DNA of 64,000 nt from Collinsella sp. (GCA_019425045.1 JAHYYI010000005.1:49381-113380), one strand, 5' to 3'; counted from the first letter of the stretch, positions 16,034 to 25,005 are shown. The notes: a model not told the origin generated them from the letters alone. Translations and numbers: made by a program.

Positions 16034-17710
16034 CTACGCGAGCGCCTTTCTCAGCAACTCGTTGAAGAGCTTCGGGTTGCCCTTGCCGCGGCTCGCCTTC
16101 ATGCACTGGCCCACCAAAAAGCCGATGACCTTCTGGTTGCCGTCACGATACTGCTGCGCCTGATCGGCACAGTTTGCCAGCACTTCGTCCACGATCGGCT
16201 GCAGCGCGCCGGCATCGCTCACCTGACGCATACCACGCTCGTCGACGATCTTGTTGGGGTCGTCACCGGTCTGGGCCATAGCCTCAAAGACCTCGTGCGC
16301 TTGGTTGGAGCTGATAGCATCGGTCGCCAGCAGCTTGGCAAGGGCTGCCACCTGAGCCGGCGCGATGCCGGACTCGGCGAGCGACACGCCTGCGCCCTTA
16401 AGGTAGGCGATCATCTCGTTCACCAGCAAGTTTGCAACCGTCTGGGCCTCCTTGCCAGCCATACCGGCAGCGGCAGCCTCAAAGAACTCGGCAAACTCCG
16501 GGTCGCCGGCAATCTGCTCGGCATCGGCCGCCTTAATACCAAAGTCGGCCTCAAAACGGGCGCGCTTGGCATCGGGCAGCTCGGGAATCTCCCCTCGGCA
16601 GCGGTCGATGAACTCGTCGTCCAGATCGAACGGCGCCAGATCGGGGTCGGGGAACAGACGATAGTCGTCTGCCGTTTCCTTCACACGCATGACCACGGTG
16701 CGCTTGCGGCTGGGCTCCCAGTGGCGGGTCTCCTGATAGATGATGCCGCCCTCCTCGAGCACCTCGGCCTGGCGGCAGATCTCGTAGGCAAGGCCATCGT
16801 GCAGGCTCTTAAACGAGTTGAGGTTCTTGAGCTCGGTCTTGGTGCCCAGCTTGGTCTCGCCGCGGCGGCGCAGCGACACGTTGCCGTCGCAGCGCATGGA
16901 ACCCTTCTCCATGGAGCAGTCCGAGATGCCCAGCGTCACAAAGATGCGACGGAGCTTTTCCATAAACAGGCGCGCTTCCTCGGGCGTGCGCAGATCGGGC
17001 TCAGTCACGAGCTCAATCAAAGGCGTGCCGCAGCGGTTGTAGTCGACGAGCGACTCGGCCGCGGCGGTAATGCGGCCCTCGGCACCGCCCACGTGCACCA
17101 TCTTGGCGGCGTCCTCCTCCATGTGGATGCGCAGGATGCGGATGGGCACCGTGTAGGAACCGTCCTCGCGACGCTCGGGCATCTGCAGGTTGGACGCATC
17201 GTAGCTGGCCAGATGGCCGGCGTGCTGATTGCCCTCGCGCATGGTCGACGTCATGGACGTGGACAGGCCCTCGGCATTGGCCGAGGCGCTCGCCAGGCTC
17301 TGGGCCTCGGCCTCGCCAAACGCGCAGTCGGGGCGCTCGGCGGCACCGCGACCGGTCACGTCCAGGTCCAGGTGACCGTACATGGCAAAGGCGACCGGAC
17401 CCTGCGTGGTCTGGAAGTTCTTGGCCATATCGGGATAGAAGTAGTGCTTGCGGTAGAACATCGAGTGGCGCTGGATCTCGCAGTTGGTGGCGAGACCAGC
17501 CTTGACGATGCTCTCGATGGCGCGCTTGTTGGGCACCGGCAGCGCACCGGGCAGGCCCAGGCACACCGGGCACACGTTGGCGTTGGGCTCGTCGTCGTGG
17601 CTGAGCTTGCAGTTGCAGAACATCTTGGTATCGAGTGCGGTGAGCTCGGTATGGATCTCCAAGCCGATCACGGCCTCCCAATCCTGCAGGACCTCGGAAA
17701 GCTCCTTCAT
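16034..17710 (-). CDS. gatB: Aspartyl/glutamyl-tRNA(Asn/Gln) amidotransferase subunit B
   Basis: 558 aa. The core begins WEAVIGLEIHTEL and has the paired cysteines CNC...CPVCLGLPG of the GatB zinc site, then HYFYPDMAKNFQ and the C-terminal YqeY-like tail ending GNPKLFNELLRKAL. GatB activates the misacylated tRNA side chain with ATP and passes ammonia from GatA. The protein is ~80 residues longer than usual: about 70 residues (119-188) are inserted between LDLDV and RILRIHMEEDAAK. The gene overlaps gatA by one base (TAATG). Confidence 0.96.
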   Translation of the reverse strand: MKELSEVLQDWEAVIGLEIHTELTALDTKMFCNCKLSHDDEPNANVCPVCLGLPGALPVPNKRAIESIVKAGLATNCEIQRHSMFYRKHYFYPDMAKNFQTTQGPVAFAMYGHLDLDVTGRGAAERPDCAFGEAEAQSLASASANAEGLSTSMTSTMREGNQHAGHLASYDASNLQMPERREDGSYTVPIRILRIHMEEDAAKMVHVGGAEGRITAAAESLVDYNRCGTPLIELVTEPDLRTPEEARLFMEKLRRIFVTLGISDCSMEKGSMRCDGNVSLRRRGETKLGTKTELKNLNSFKSLHDGLAYEICRQAEVLEEGGIIYQETRHWEPSRKRTVVMRVKETADDYRLFPDPDLAPFDLDDEFIDRCRGEIPELPDAKRARFEADFGIKAADAEQIAGDPEFAEFFEAAAAGMAGKEAQTVANLLVNEMIAYLKGAGVSLAESGIAPAQVAALAKLLATDAISSNQAHEVFEAMAQTGDDPNKIVDERGMRQVSDAGALQPIVDEVLANCADQAQQYRDGNQKVIGFLVGQCMKASRGKGNPKLFNELLRKALA

Positions 17711-19224
17711 TACAGCTCGCCTCCCTTCCCGGCAAAATCGGGCGCGACGGAAAGCGCGGGCGCACCCGTGGCGGCATCGGCAAAGCCGCGCTCCAGGGCG
17801 CGGGCAAACGTGAGCAGTTGACGGTCCTTAAAGGCGGGTCCCACCAGCTGGGCAGAAACGGGCAGGCGGCTGTCCTCGCCCAGGCCCAGCGGCACCGAGA
17901 TGCCACCGTTGCCGCAAATGTTGAGCGAAATAGTGTACAGGTCCGAAAGGTACATCTGCGTGGGGTCGCTGATCTCGCCAAACTTAAAGGCCGTGCGCGG
18001 CGAGGCGGGCATGAGGATGGTGTCCACCTTGGCATACGCGGCATCGTAGTCCTGCGTGATGAGCGTGCGGGCCTTTTGCGCGGCATAGTAGTACTTGTCG
18101 TACACGCCCGAGGAGAGCAGGTAGGCGCCGAGCATCTGACGGCGCTTGGCCTCGGCGCCAAAGCCGTGGGCGCGCGAAAGCGAGCTCTGGTCGGACAGGT
18201 TGGCGCAGCCCTCCTCCTGATAACCGTAGCGAATGCCGTCGAAACGGGCCAGGTTGGAGAACGCCTCGGCCGGGCCGATGACGTAGTAGGCGGCGATGGC
18301 GGCGTCCAGGTGCGGCAGGTCGACCTCCACGAGCTCGGCGCCTTGGTTCTGCAGCTCCTGGGCGGCGCGCTGAACAGCGGCCTTGACCTCGGGCGTCAGG
18401 CCCTCGGCCTCCATAAACGCGGGGATGATGCCCACGCGCTTGCCCTCGATGCTGTCGTTGAGATGCTCAGTAAAGTCGACGGCGCAATCCTGGCTGGTGC
18501 AGTCGTACGGATCGTGACCCGCGCCGGTAAGCGCGTTCATGGCCAGCGCGACATCCTCGACCGTGCGGCCAAAGGGTCCCACCTGGTCGAGCGACGAGCC
18601 AAAGGCAACCACGCCGTAACGGCTCACGGCGCCATACGTGGGCTTAAAGCCCACCACGCCGCACAGCGACGCCGGCTGGCGAATGGAGCCGCCGGTGTCC
18701 GAGCCCAGCGAGAGCGCGACCTCGCCCGCGGCGACGGCTGCAGCGGAACCGCCCGAGGAGCCGCCGGGCACGCGCTCGGTATCCCAGGGGTTGTTGGTGC
18801 GGTGGAACGCCGAGCTCTCGGTAGAGCTGCCAAAGGCAAACTCGTCCATGTTGGCCTTGCCCATGGGCAGGCAACCGGCATCGAGCATGCGCTGGACGCA
18901 GGTAGCGGTGTAGACGCTCTGGTAGTCCTCGAGCATGCGGGAAGCGCAGGTGGTGCGCGTACCCACGAGGTTCATGTTGTCCTTGATGGCCAGCGGCACG
19001 CCCGCGAGCGGGGGCAGCGGCTTGCCTGCGGCGCGGCGGGCGTCGATTTTGGCGGCAGCCTCAAGCGCGAGCTCGGGCGCCACCTGCAGAAATGCCTGGA
19101 CTCCGCCCTCGCGCGCCTCGATGGCCTCGAGCGAGGCCTGCGCGACCTCGGTGGCAGAGAAATCGCCGGCGGCAACGTGCTCGGCCAGCTGCGCGGCCGT
19201 GAATCGATCGAGATTGAGCTTCAT
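17710..19224 (-). CDS. gatA: Aspartyl/glutamyl-tRNA(Asn/Gln) amidotransferase subunit A
   Basis: 504 aa. This is the glutaminase subunit of the amidase-signature family: the glycine/serine-rich stretch GGSSGGSAAAVAAGEVALSL (155-174) and the SDTGGSIRQPASLCGVVGFK region carry the Ser-cisSer-Lys triad, with Lys in LAIKDNMN near residue 81. It releases ammonia from glutamine for transamidation of Glu-tRNA(Gln) or Asp-tRNA(Asn). It overlaps gatC and gatB by single bases, so the three subunits are translationally coupled. Confidence 0.97.
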   Translation of the reverse strand: MKLNLDRFTAAQLAEHVAAGDFSATEVAQASLEAIEAREGGVQAFLQVAPELALEAAAKIDARRAAGKPLPPLAGVPLAIKDNMNLVGTRTTCASRMLEDYQSVYTATCVQRMLDAGCLPMGKANMDEFAFGSSTESSAFHRTNNPWDTERVPGGSSGGSAAAVAAGEVALSLGSDTGGSIRQPASLCGVVGFKPTYGAVSRYGVVAFGSSLDQVGPFGRTVEDVALAMNALTGAGHDPYDCTSQDCAVDFTEHLNDSIEGKRVGIIPAFMEAEGLTPEVKAAVQRAAQELQNQGAELVEVDLPHLDAAIAAYYVIGPAEAFSNLARFDGIRYGYQEEGCANLSDQSSLSRAHGFGAEAKRRQMLGAYLLSSGVYDKYYYAAQKARTLITQDYDAAYAKVDTILMPASPRTAFKFGEISDPTQMYLSDLYTISLNICGNGGISVPLGLGEDSRLPVSAQLVGPAFKDRQLLTFARALERGFADAATGAPALSVAPDFAGKGGEL

Positions 19225-19535
19225 TACTCGCTCTCCCCCTCTCCCAAAATGGACGGCACGCGGAAGTAGCGGTCGCGCGCGCTGCCGGCGTTTTCGAGCG
19301 CAACGTCGAGCGGCAGGTCGCGCTCGGGCTCGCGCAGGTCATCGCCCATCACGTTGGACAGGCTTCCGATGGGATGGAACGTGGGCTCCACGTCGGGCAA
19401 GTCATATTGCAAGACGGGCTCGAGCATCTGGACGGCGTCGTTCATGTAGGACGTCATCTGGGTAAGCTCGTCATCGGTCAGTGCGATCTTTGCGTACTCG
19501 GCGATGCCGCGCACGTCTTTCTCGCTGAGTGCCAT
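19224..19535 (-). CDS. gatC: Aspartyl/glutamyl-tRNA(Asn/Gln) amidotransferase subunit C
   Basis: 103 aa from ATG 19535 (MALSEKDVRGIAEYAKIALT), with AAGGGAGCGCCT ahead. It has the expected size and the two-helix start of GatC followed by the extended LPDVEPTFHPIGSLSNVMGDD belt that wraps GatA and GatB. It is the first gene of gatCAB and stabilises the complex. Confidence 0.95.
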   Translation of the reverse strand: MALSEKDVRGIAEYAKIALTDDELTQMTSYMNDAVQMLEPVLQYDLPDVEPTFHPIGSLSNVMGDDLREPERDLPLDVALENAGSARDRYFRVPSILGEGESE

Positions 19536-19670
19536 AGGCGCTCCCTTCCGCATAACAGTTAAACCGCTCTAGTATACAGGGCAACGCCGGCTTGGAGCAG
19601 GCGCTTTACCCAAATGCAGCGAAAACGTAACGAGGGCGGCGGCTGGCAGGCGGCGGGCTGGCGATTCTGC

Positions 19671-19753
19671 AGCGAAACCGCACTGTCCATAGCGAAAACC
19701 GTCTCGCCCGCAGCGAAGACCGTCCCGCCCGCAACGAAAACCGTCGCGTCCAC
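19671..19753. repeat. Imperfect 20-21 bp tandem repeats
   Basis: Four head-to-tail units beginning AGCGAAAACCGTCTCGCCCGC (20 or 21 bp each, starts at 19671, 19691, 19712 and 19733) plus a truncated fifth. They lie in the intergenic region upstream of gatC. There are no spacers, so it is not a CRISPR. The complementary strand would encode TVFAAGE-type repeats, but the surrounding frame is not convincing as a gene. Confidence 0.6.
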
Positions 19754-19761
19754 AGCAAAAG

Positions 19762-19820
19762 CATCACAACATTCGACGCTTTTCACCAAAATCGAGATTT
19801 TCATCGAATGTTGTGGTGGT
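19762..19820. repeat. Intergenic hairpin repeat, CATCACAACATTCGA family, copy 1
   Basis: Arms CATCACAACATTCGA (19762-19776) and TCGAATGTTGTGGTG (19804-19818) with a loop of ~27 bases. It is between the sortase gene end and gatC. Three further copies are at 29756, 33871 and 35112. Confidence 0.8.
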
Positions 19821-19832
19821 TTGGAAGCCCCG

Positions 19833-19867
19833 ACCACCACAAAGATGCCTGTCCCCATTGTGGTGGG
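19833..19867. repeat. Intergenic hairpin repeat, CCACCACAAAG family
   Basis: ACCACCACAAAG-atgcctgtccccatt-GTGGTGGG: inverted arms around a GCCTGTCCCC centre. It lies 13 bp downstream of the sortase stop and may act as terminator. Confidence 0.7.
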
Positions 19868-19880
19868 TCTGAACGATGTC

Positions 19881-20825
19881 CTATGCCGAGGCCTTGGCCT
19901 TGCGGCGCTTACGGACCGCGTGGATCACGATGTCCAGCAGCAACAGCACAATGGCCACGACCACAATGAGCACGGCAAACTCGCGCTTGCCCCAGTGGCG
20001 GCCGGCCAGCGACTTTTGCTTGTCGACGTCCTTCTTGTTGTACTTGGTGCGCACGCAATGCACCAGCAGGCGATGGTCGTTCACGCCGTAGGGCGTGCAG
20101 GTGACGAGCGTCACTTTGTCGGCGCCCGGCTCGATGGTCAGCGACTCCATCTCCTCGGGCAGTACCACCTCGGAGTCCACCATCTTGTAGGCGAGCGTCT
20201 TGTTCATGGTGTGCAGCAGCACCAGGTCGCCGGGCTCCAGCGAGTGGATGTCGTCGAACATGCTCAGGTTGCGCATGCCCGAGTGCGCGGTGAGCACGCA
20301 GTGCGTCGAGGTGCCGCCCACCGGCAGGCTCGTGCCCTCCAGGTGGCCGACGCCCGCCATAAGGACTTCTTCGCTCGTGCCGTGGTAGATGGGCATGCTC
20401 ACGTCGATGGAGGGGATCTCGACCCAGCTCATCATGGGGTCGCGGTCAAAGATGAGCTGCTGGGCATAGGGCTCGATCTGGTCGGCGGGGAGCTCGGTGG
20501 CCTCGCCCGCCAGCTGCTCGTTAAAGGAGCGCGCCTGGAGCAGGATGCGCTCGCGCTCCTCGGCAGACAGCGCGTCCACGGTGCTGGACACGGTGCTGAT
20601 CTGGTTGAACACGCCCGATGCCTCGAGCCGGTCCAAGATCCACGGCCAGGTCATAAGGCCCACGCCAATAAGGATGATGACGATGGTGATGAGCCGGTCG
20701 GCCCAGCGCGGCAGTCGCTTGCGGCGGCGCCTGGGCTTGGGCTTGGGCTGAGGTTTGGGCTGAGGGCTTGAGCCGCCGTTGTCCGCGGCGTTATTGCTCT
20801 TCATATGTTTGGCGCCCTGCACCAT
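19881..20825 (-). CDS. Class C (pilin) sortase
   Basis: 314 aa from ATG 20825 behind AAGGGAGTGACC. A Lys/Arg/Pro-rich cytoplasmic head is followed by a membrane helix (about 45-63), the sortase beta barrel with catalytic His in LTAHSG, Cys in LVTCTPYG and Arg in NDHRLLV, and a second C-terminal membrane helix (about 280-300), the two-anchor layout of class C enzymes. A lid-like segment (DRDPMMSWVEIPS) precedes the core. It polymerises the pilins encoded upstream in the same operon by joining the sorting-signal Thr to a pilin Lys. Confidence 0.9.
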   Translation of the reverse strand: MVQGAKHMKSNNAADNGGSSPQPKPQPKPKPRRRRKRLPRWADRLITIVIILIGVGLMTWPWILDRLEASGVFNQISTVSSTVDALSAEERERILLQARSFNEQLAGEATELPADQIEPYAQQLIFDRDPMMSWVEIPSIDVSMPIYHGTSEEVLMAGVGHLEGTSLPVGGTSTHCVLTAHSGMRNLSMFDDIHSLEPGDLVLLHTMNKTLAYKMVDSEVVLPEEMESLTIEPGADKVTLVTCTPYGVNDHRLLVHCVRTKYNKKDVDKQKSLAGRHWGKREFAVLIVVVAIVLLLLDIVIHAVRKRRKAKASA

Positions 20826-21000
20826 CGCCGGTCACTCCCTTACAGCTCAGGTTGTCTGAACAAATAATAGCCGATTAGCGAGTCCCGAGTGCCGCCACTC
20901 GGACAATGGAGTCAGGCTGCATTGTCCGGTCGGGCATGGGCTCGTATTTGAGTTTTCAAAATATCCCGGATCAACAGAGCGATTCGGGATACAATATCTG

Positions 21001-21098
21001 TAGGAAACGACGCACCCCGCGTAAGTGTACGAGAGCGCGGGCGGCCTAGTTTTCAGCTTTTGTTAAATGCCCGGGATCCGACCCCCGGGCATTCTTAT
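21001..21098 (+). ncRNA. Possible small RNA with its own promoter and terminator
   Basis: A TACAAT -10 box (20990-20995) is followed by ~65 bases containing a CCCGCG...CGCGGG hairpin and a strong terminator (21066-21093) ending in TTCTTATTT. No ORF of note is present on the + strand. It does not match SRP RNA, 6S or RNase P by the features that can be checked by eye. A convincing -35 is missing. Confidence 0.3.
21066..21093 (+). terminator. Intrinsic terminator, probably bidirectional
   Basis: AATGCCCGGG/CCCGGGCATT, 10-bp stem with an 8-nt loop, followed by CTTATTT on the + strand. On the minus strand it lies 2 bp past the stop of the 50-aa gene. Confidence 0.75.
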
Positions 21099-21247
21099 TT
21101 GCGCTTGTTGCGGCGCAAATGCCTTCTACCGTCCGCACCGCGCGTGCGCCTACGGACCTTAAACCGAACCTCATACGAGTCAAAAAACGCGATGACGAAC
21201 GAGCCCACCGCCGCGAGGGCAGCGAGCACGTTAAGGAATTTCAGCAT
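21095..21247 (-). CDS. 50-aa single-pass membrane protein
   Basis: ATG 21247 is preceded by GGAGGT with a 5-6 base spacer, a near-perfect ribosome-binding site. The product starts MLKFLNVLAALAAVGSFVIA (one membrane helix) and continues into a strongly basic Arg/Lys-rich tail ending RRNKRK. A terminator follows at once. Nothing is known of its function; the basic cytoplasmic tail suggests an RNA- or lipid-contacting regulator or a toxin-like peptide. Confidence 0.6.
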   Translation of the reverse strand: MLKFLNVLAALAAVGSFVIAFFDSYEVRFKVRRRTRGADGRRHLRRNKRK

Positions 21248-21421
21248 TTGGGGACCTCCGATCGAGTCGTCGGCCGCCCGCGCACGGGATGCGTCGCAAG
21301 GCCATTTTACTGCGAGCGCACGCGCTTACAGCTGGTAAACGCAATAATTGCAAACATCTGTTCGATATTCATACGCTCGATCCTTCGGACGATGAAGGCT
21401 GCCTGCGTTGTCCAAAAAGAA
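21248..21421. other. Gap between the pilus operon terminator and the 50-aa gene
   Basis: Nothing certain is encoded here. A 21-codon frame on the minus strand (21307-21372, starting MNIEQMFAIIAF) has AAGGA upstream and might be a leader or small membrane peptide, but its length makes it unprovable. Confidence 0.3.
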
Positions 21422-21452
21422 CGGGGCAGACTCCAGCGCGGAGTCTGCCCCG
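21422..21452 (-). terminator. Terminator downstream of the major pilin gene
   Basis: CGGGGCAGACTCC/GGAGTCTGCCCCG, a 13-bp stem, followed on the minus strand by TTCTTTTT. It lies ~100 bp after the major pilin stop, so the downstream sortase is probably expressed by readthrough or from its own promoter. Confidence 0.85.
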
Positions 21453-21552
21453 AAAAGAAAATGGCAAAGCAAGAACGTCGATGGACGAGAAAAGTGTCCG
21501 CAAGTCTCATGGCCATCACATCCCACCTGCCAAAGGGATGGGTGAGCGAGCG

Positions 21553-23232
21553 TTACTCCTGCTCGGACTCCTCAGCCTGCTTACGGCTGCGGATGAGGTG
21601 CGCCACGCCAATGCACAGCACCGCGCCACCAGCGATCCAAGTGAAGGTCACGCCATTGAGACCGGTCAGCGGGAGGCCAACCTGCTTGGTATCGCCAACG
21701 GTGATGTTGAAGGTGCCGTCGTCGTTTATCTCTGTGCTATCTGCGGCCTCAAGCTTGTTGTCATCCTTCACTTCATTTGGAGTGCCGATGATAATTTGAT
21801 CCTGTTGTCCATTTGCTTGAAGCGTGTACTCGACATCTTTCAGTTTGGCGTCGGGATCGGTACCCAACTTAGGAGTAATCGTAAAGTCGAAAGAGTTCAC
21901 GGTCGTGTAGCCGCCCTGGGGAGCTTCAACCTCCTCAACGGTATAGGTTCCGGTATCGAGACCCTTGACCGTAAAGGTGCCGTCACTGGTGGTCACAAAC
22001 GGATGCGCTTCTTTGCCGAGTTTTCCATCAGACTGAACGTACCTACCCGTTGAATCCTTATCATCCGCATTTTTAACCTTGATTGTGAACTTGGCACCAT
22101 TGAGCGGGCGCTCGGTACCCAAGTCGACCTTGTTGATCTTGAGGCCGTAGGTGTAGTCCCTGACAGTGTCGGGCACGGTCTGGCCATGGTCCGTGGTCAT
22201 GGGGTTGTTGGAGTAGTAAAGCGTTACGGTGTTGGGATTGCCTTCTTTGTTGTTATCCAAGCCAACGACGGCACTCTCATTAATCTGCGCTGTATAGGAA
22301 ACAACGATGCAGGAGTCCTTGGTGACGCCTTTGACATTCTTCAAGTTATTGCAGGTCCACGTCGTCTTGCTGCCATCGGCGGTCGGCGGGGTGAAATACG
22401 ACGTAATGTCCTCACCGTTCTTATGTGCAAAATCATCCTTCGCGGCATCCTTGCTCGGATACAGGTAGACCATGGCGCCCGTCTGCAGCGTCAGGCCCTC
22501 GGAGATCTGGTCGGAGAACTGATAGAAATACGTGTCGTACTTATCGAAGTTCTCGGCAATGGTGCCGTAAAGGTCGTACGTCACGTTCTGGCCAATTTGG
22601 GAGTCGGCAGCATCGTACTCCCTACTGTCTTTATCGCTTACGATCTTCTTCTCAACGGTGGGGATGCCCGTTTTCTCAGTGATGTCAACGGGCTCGCTTC
22701 CCACGACAGTGAAAATGGGAGACGTGCCTGCCTCGCCAGCATCGATGGTGCTGGCATCAGTCACAAAGAGCCAGTAGCCGTGCTCAAGATTTGCAACCTT
22801 TTGGTTATTGGTTTTAACAGTGTTGGCAAGGTCATCTACAGCAGCGGCAATCTTGTACGCAACGGAATTGGAGTCAACGCGGGTTGTCTTACCGGTTCCC
22901 TTCACATTATTCGCGATCCAGTCCGCGGCGTCCTGGGCAGTCGTCCCCGTATAGGACTTATCCTCTTTCGTGATGACGCCCTCGACAGCACCCTTCACCT
23001 CAGTGCTTGCCCACGTAATGTTGCTGACGTTTCCCTTGTTGTCAACATCAGCATTGAAAATCCGATAGCCCTTGAACTCGGTAGCGTTACCATCAACGTT
23101 CGTGATGGTCACCGAGCCATCCGTACCCGCCGCAAACGCCATGGTCACCGGTGCCATGACGCCGCCGAAGCTCAGCGCTGCTGTGAGGCCGGCGGTTACT
23201 GCCAGGCGTGCGATGTTCTTGCTCATGCTCAT
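21553..23232 (-). CDS. Major pilin: isopeptide-forming fimbrial backbone protein with LPLTG sorting signal
   Basis: 559 aa from ATG 23232 (MSMSKNIARLAV), behind AGAGGA. A signal peptide ends near AFAAG. The middle carries D2-type pilin modules; the domain starting YGLKINKVDLGTERPLNGAKF is a Cna-B/SpaA-like fold with the Lys and partner residues for isopeptide bonds, and EVEAPQGGY is the E-box-like Glu motif. The C terminus is LPLTG, a hydrophobic helix and RSRKQAEESEQE. The sortase cleaves after Thr and links the pilins into a shaft. Length and domain order suit a SpaA-type backbone. Confidence 0.88.
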   Translation of the reverse strand: MSMSKNIARLAVTAGLTAALSFGGVMAPVTMAFAAGTDGSVTITNVDGNATEFKGYRIFNADVDNKGNVSNITWASTEVKGAVEGVITKEDKSYTGTTAQDAADWIANNVKGTGKTTRVDSNSVAYKIAAAVDDLANTVKTNNQKVANLEHGYWLFVTDASTIDAGEAGTSPIFTVVGSEPVDITEKTGIPTVEKKIVSDKDSREYDAADSQIGQNVTYDLYGTIAENFDKYDTYFYQFSDQISEGLTLQTGAMVYLYPSKDAAKDDFAHKNGEDITSYFTPPTADGSKTTWTCNNLKNVKGVTKDSCIVVSYTAQINESAVVGLDNNKEGNPNTVTLYYSNNPMTTDHGQTVPDTVRDYTYGLKINKVDLGTERPLNGAKFTIKVKNADDKDSTGRYVQSDGKLGKEAHPFVTTSDGTFTVKGLDTGTYTVEEVEAPQGGYTTVNSFDFTITPKLGTDPDAKLKDVEYTLQANGQQDQIIIGTPNEVKDDNKLEAADSTEINDDGTFNITVGDTKQVGLPLTGLNGVTFTWIAGGAVLCIGVAHLIRSRKQAEESEQE

Positions 23233-23340
23233 CTTCTTTTCCTCTGCTTTCTGCTCGAATTCCATTTGATCTAAATCTGTCTGTCTGTGTCTTAGCATCT
23301 ACTTCGCTACGTCTCGCCCCGCTCTCTGTGGGGCTGCCAG

Positions 23341-25005
23341 CTACTCTTTATGGCTGCCACCTCCCCGCTTGACCAGGAGCGCGACCACGATGAGCGCGGC
23401 TCCGGCGACCGCTGCGGCGGCCGCGGCGTACATTGCCATATCGCCAGTCGAGGGCATAAAGCCTCCGGTGGTAATGCTAGGGGGTGTGCCGGTGGGCGTG
23501 TTGATGAGCGACGCCTCCAGGCCGCCCGTCGACCCGTCCGCGCTGTCGGCGCGCAGGGGCGACTCGGCCGTGATGGTGAGTTTGGGCTTGGCGGCGGCCA
23601 CCTGGTCGACGTCCAGGCCCTCGGCCTTGACCGTCACGGAGCGCGTACCCTCAAAGGCGGCGTAGCCCTTGGGCGCCTTGAGCTCGCGGACCTCCAGCTT
23701 GCCCGAGTCCACGCCCGAGACGGTCACGCGGCCGTCCTCGCCCGTGGTGACGGTGGCCTTGCCCTCCGCATCCCACATGCCGTCGGCCGCCAGCGTGCGA
23801 CCGCGGTCGTCGGCGATGCTCAGGACCGCCCCGGCAAGCGGCTTGTCGCCGTCGCTGCCGCGCTTGGTGAGTGCGAGATCCCAGGTGTAGGCGCACGCGT
23901 CGTCGCTCGGCGTGCGGGTGAAGCCGGCATCGCCGGACTGGTCGGCAAGGGGAGAGCGCGGGTAGCGCAGGTAGACCTCGTTGGGATTGCCTTTCGCGAT
24001 GCCGTGGTTGCACGCGCTGTTGAGCGGCGCATTGTACACGGCGACCACGCGGGCACCCGCGGTGAAGGCGTCGGCCCCGCCGAGCGCGGCGATCAGGTCG
24101 CCGGTGCGCACGGTGAAGGTCTTGCCGTCAACCGAGACCCCGCACTGGGCCGTGATGTCGGTCCAGCCCTTCGCGGCCTTGGTGCCGGCGCGTCCGTCCT
24201 TGCCGGTGGCAACGGCGTCGAAGCCGCCGTCCGCTCCCGTCGCCACGTACACGCGCATGCTCGCGGCCACCTTGGAGGGGTCGAGCCCCGCGCTCATGGT
24301 GTCGACGAACTGCACCGCATAGGTGTCGTAGGCGGTGAGCCCCGCCGGGACCGTGGCCGAGAGGCGCCAGTAAAGGTCGTCGGCGACTGTGGCGTCGGCG
24401 GCCTTCTGCCAGGCGGCGGTGCCGTCCTCCAGCACGTGCTTGGCGACCTTGGGGGTCGCGGCCTTGGGCTTGACGGTGACGGCGCCGCCGCCGACCAGGG
24501 CCATGATCGGCGCGGTGCCGGCCTCGTTCTGGGAAATGGCGTCGTCTTTGGCAACGATGAGCCAGTAGCCGCAGGACAGCTCGGCCGCCGTGCCCGCGTT
24601 AAGGGCCACGGACTTGGCGCCAGAGCTCTGGAGGGAACGAGCGAGCTGTGCGCTCAGCGCGCTCGTAAGGTGGGAATCGGTGTTGAGCCACTCGGCAGCT
24701 TCCTGCGCGGTGGTCTGGGAATTGGGCATGCCGGCGCTGTGCAGCACAGGCAGCGCGGCGTCGCGCGCGGCGTCGCTTGCCCAGGCGAGGTCGGTGGCGA
24801 TCTTGGCGTCGCTGTCGCCATCAACGACGTTGGCGCTAAAGATCTGGTAGGCGTCGTAGCTGCTCGCCACGGTGCCGCTCACCGTGATGGAACCGGTCGA
24901 GGTCGGTGCGGCCTGCGCGGATGCGGGGAACACAACCGCGCAGGTGCCGATCAGGAGGGCAAGCAGCGCAAACAAGATCGGGAAGGAGCAAACTTTCTTA
25001 TTCAC
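23341..25005 (-). CDS. Ancillary pilin with MPSTG sorting signal
   Basis: 554 aa from GTG 25005 with AAGGGAGGCGAGC ahead; it overlaps the end of the upstream adhesin gene by 8 bp. A signal peptide (VCSFPILFALLALLIGT...AQA) is followed by an N-terminal domain similar to that of the major pilin (SYDAYQIFSANVV, KIATDLAWASD), a second domain and a SpaA-like domain (LTKRGSDGDKPLAGAVLSI) with ELKAPKGYA as E-box. The C terminus is MPSTG, a membrane helix and KRGGGSHKE. It is likely a minor or basal pilin paralogous to the backbone; codon GC is higher than in its neighbours. Confidence 0.83.
   Translation of the reverse strand: MNKKVCSFPILFALLALLIGTCAVVFPASAQAAPTSTGSITVSGTVASSYDAYQIFSANVVDGDSDAKIATDLAWASDAARDAALPVLHSAGMPNSQTTAQEAAEWLNTDSHLTSALSAQLARSLQSSGAKSVALNAGTAAELSCGYWLIVAKDDAISQNEAGTAPIMALVGGGAVTVKPKAATPKVAKHVLEDGTAAWQKAADATVADDLYWRLSATVPAGLTAYDTYAVQFVDTMSAGLDPSKVAASMRVYVATGADGGFDAVATGKDGRAGTKAAKGWTDITAQCGVSVDGKTFTVRTGDLIAALGGADAFTAGARVVAVYNAPLNSACNHGIAKGNPNEVYLRYPRSPLADQSGDAGFTRTPSDDACAYTWDLALTKRGSDGDKPLAGAVLSIADDRGRTLAADGMWDAEGKATVTTGEDGRVTVSGVDSGKLEVRELKAPKGYAAFEGTRSVTVKAEGLDVDQVAAAKPKLTITAESPLRADSADGSTGGLEASLINTPTGTPPSITTGGFMPSTGDMAMYAAAAAAVAGAALIVVALLVKRGGGSHKE

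Noticed and set aside
19671..19753. CRISPR-like array
   Set aside because: Units are contiguous without unique spacers, only about four are present and no cas gene is in the window.
19559..19858. Possible 99-aa gene on the minus strand upstream of gatC
   Set aside because: Its coding potential comes from the tandem repeats and the hairpin repeats it spans; there is no ribosome-binding site or plausible protein domain.
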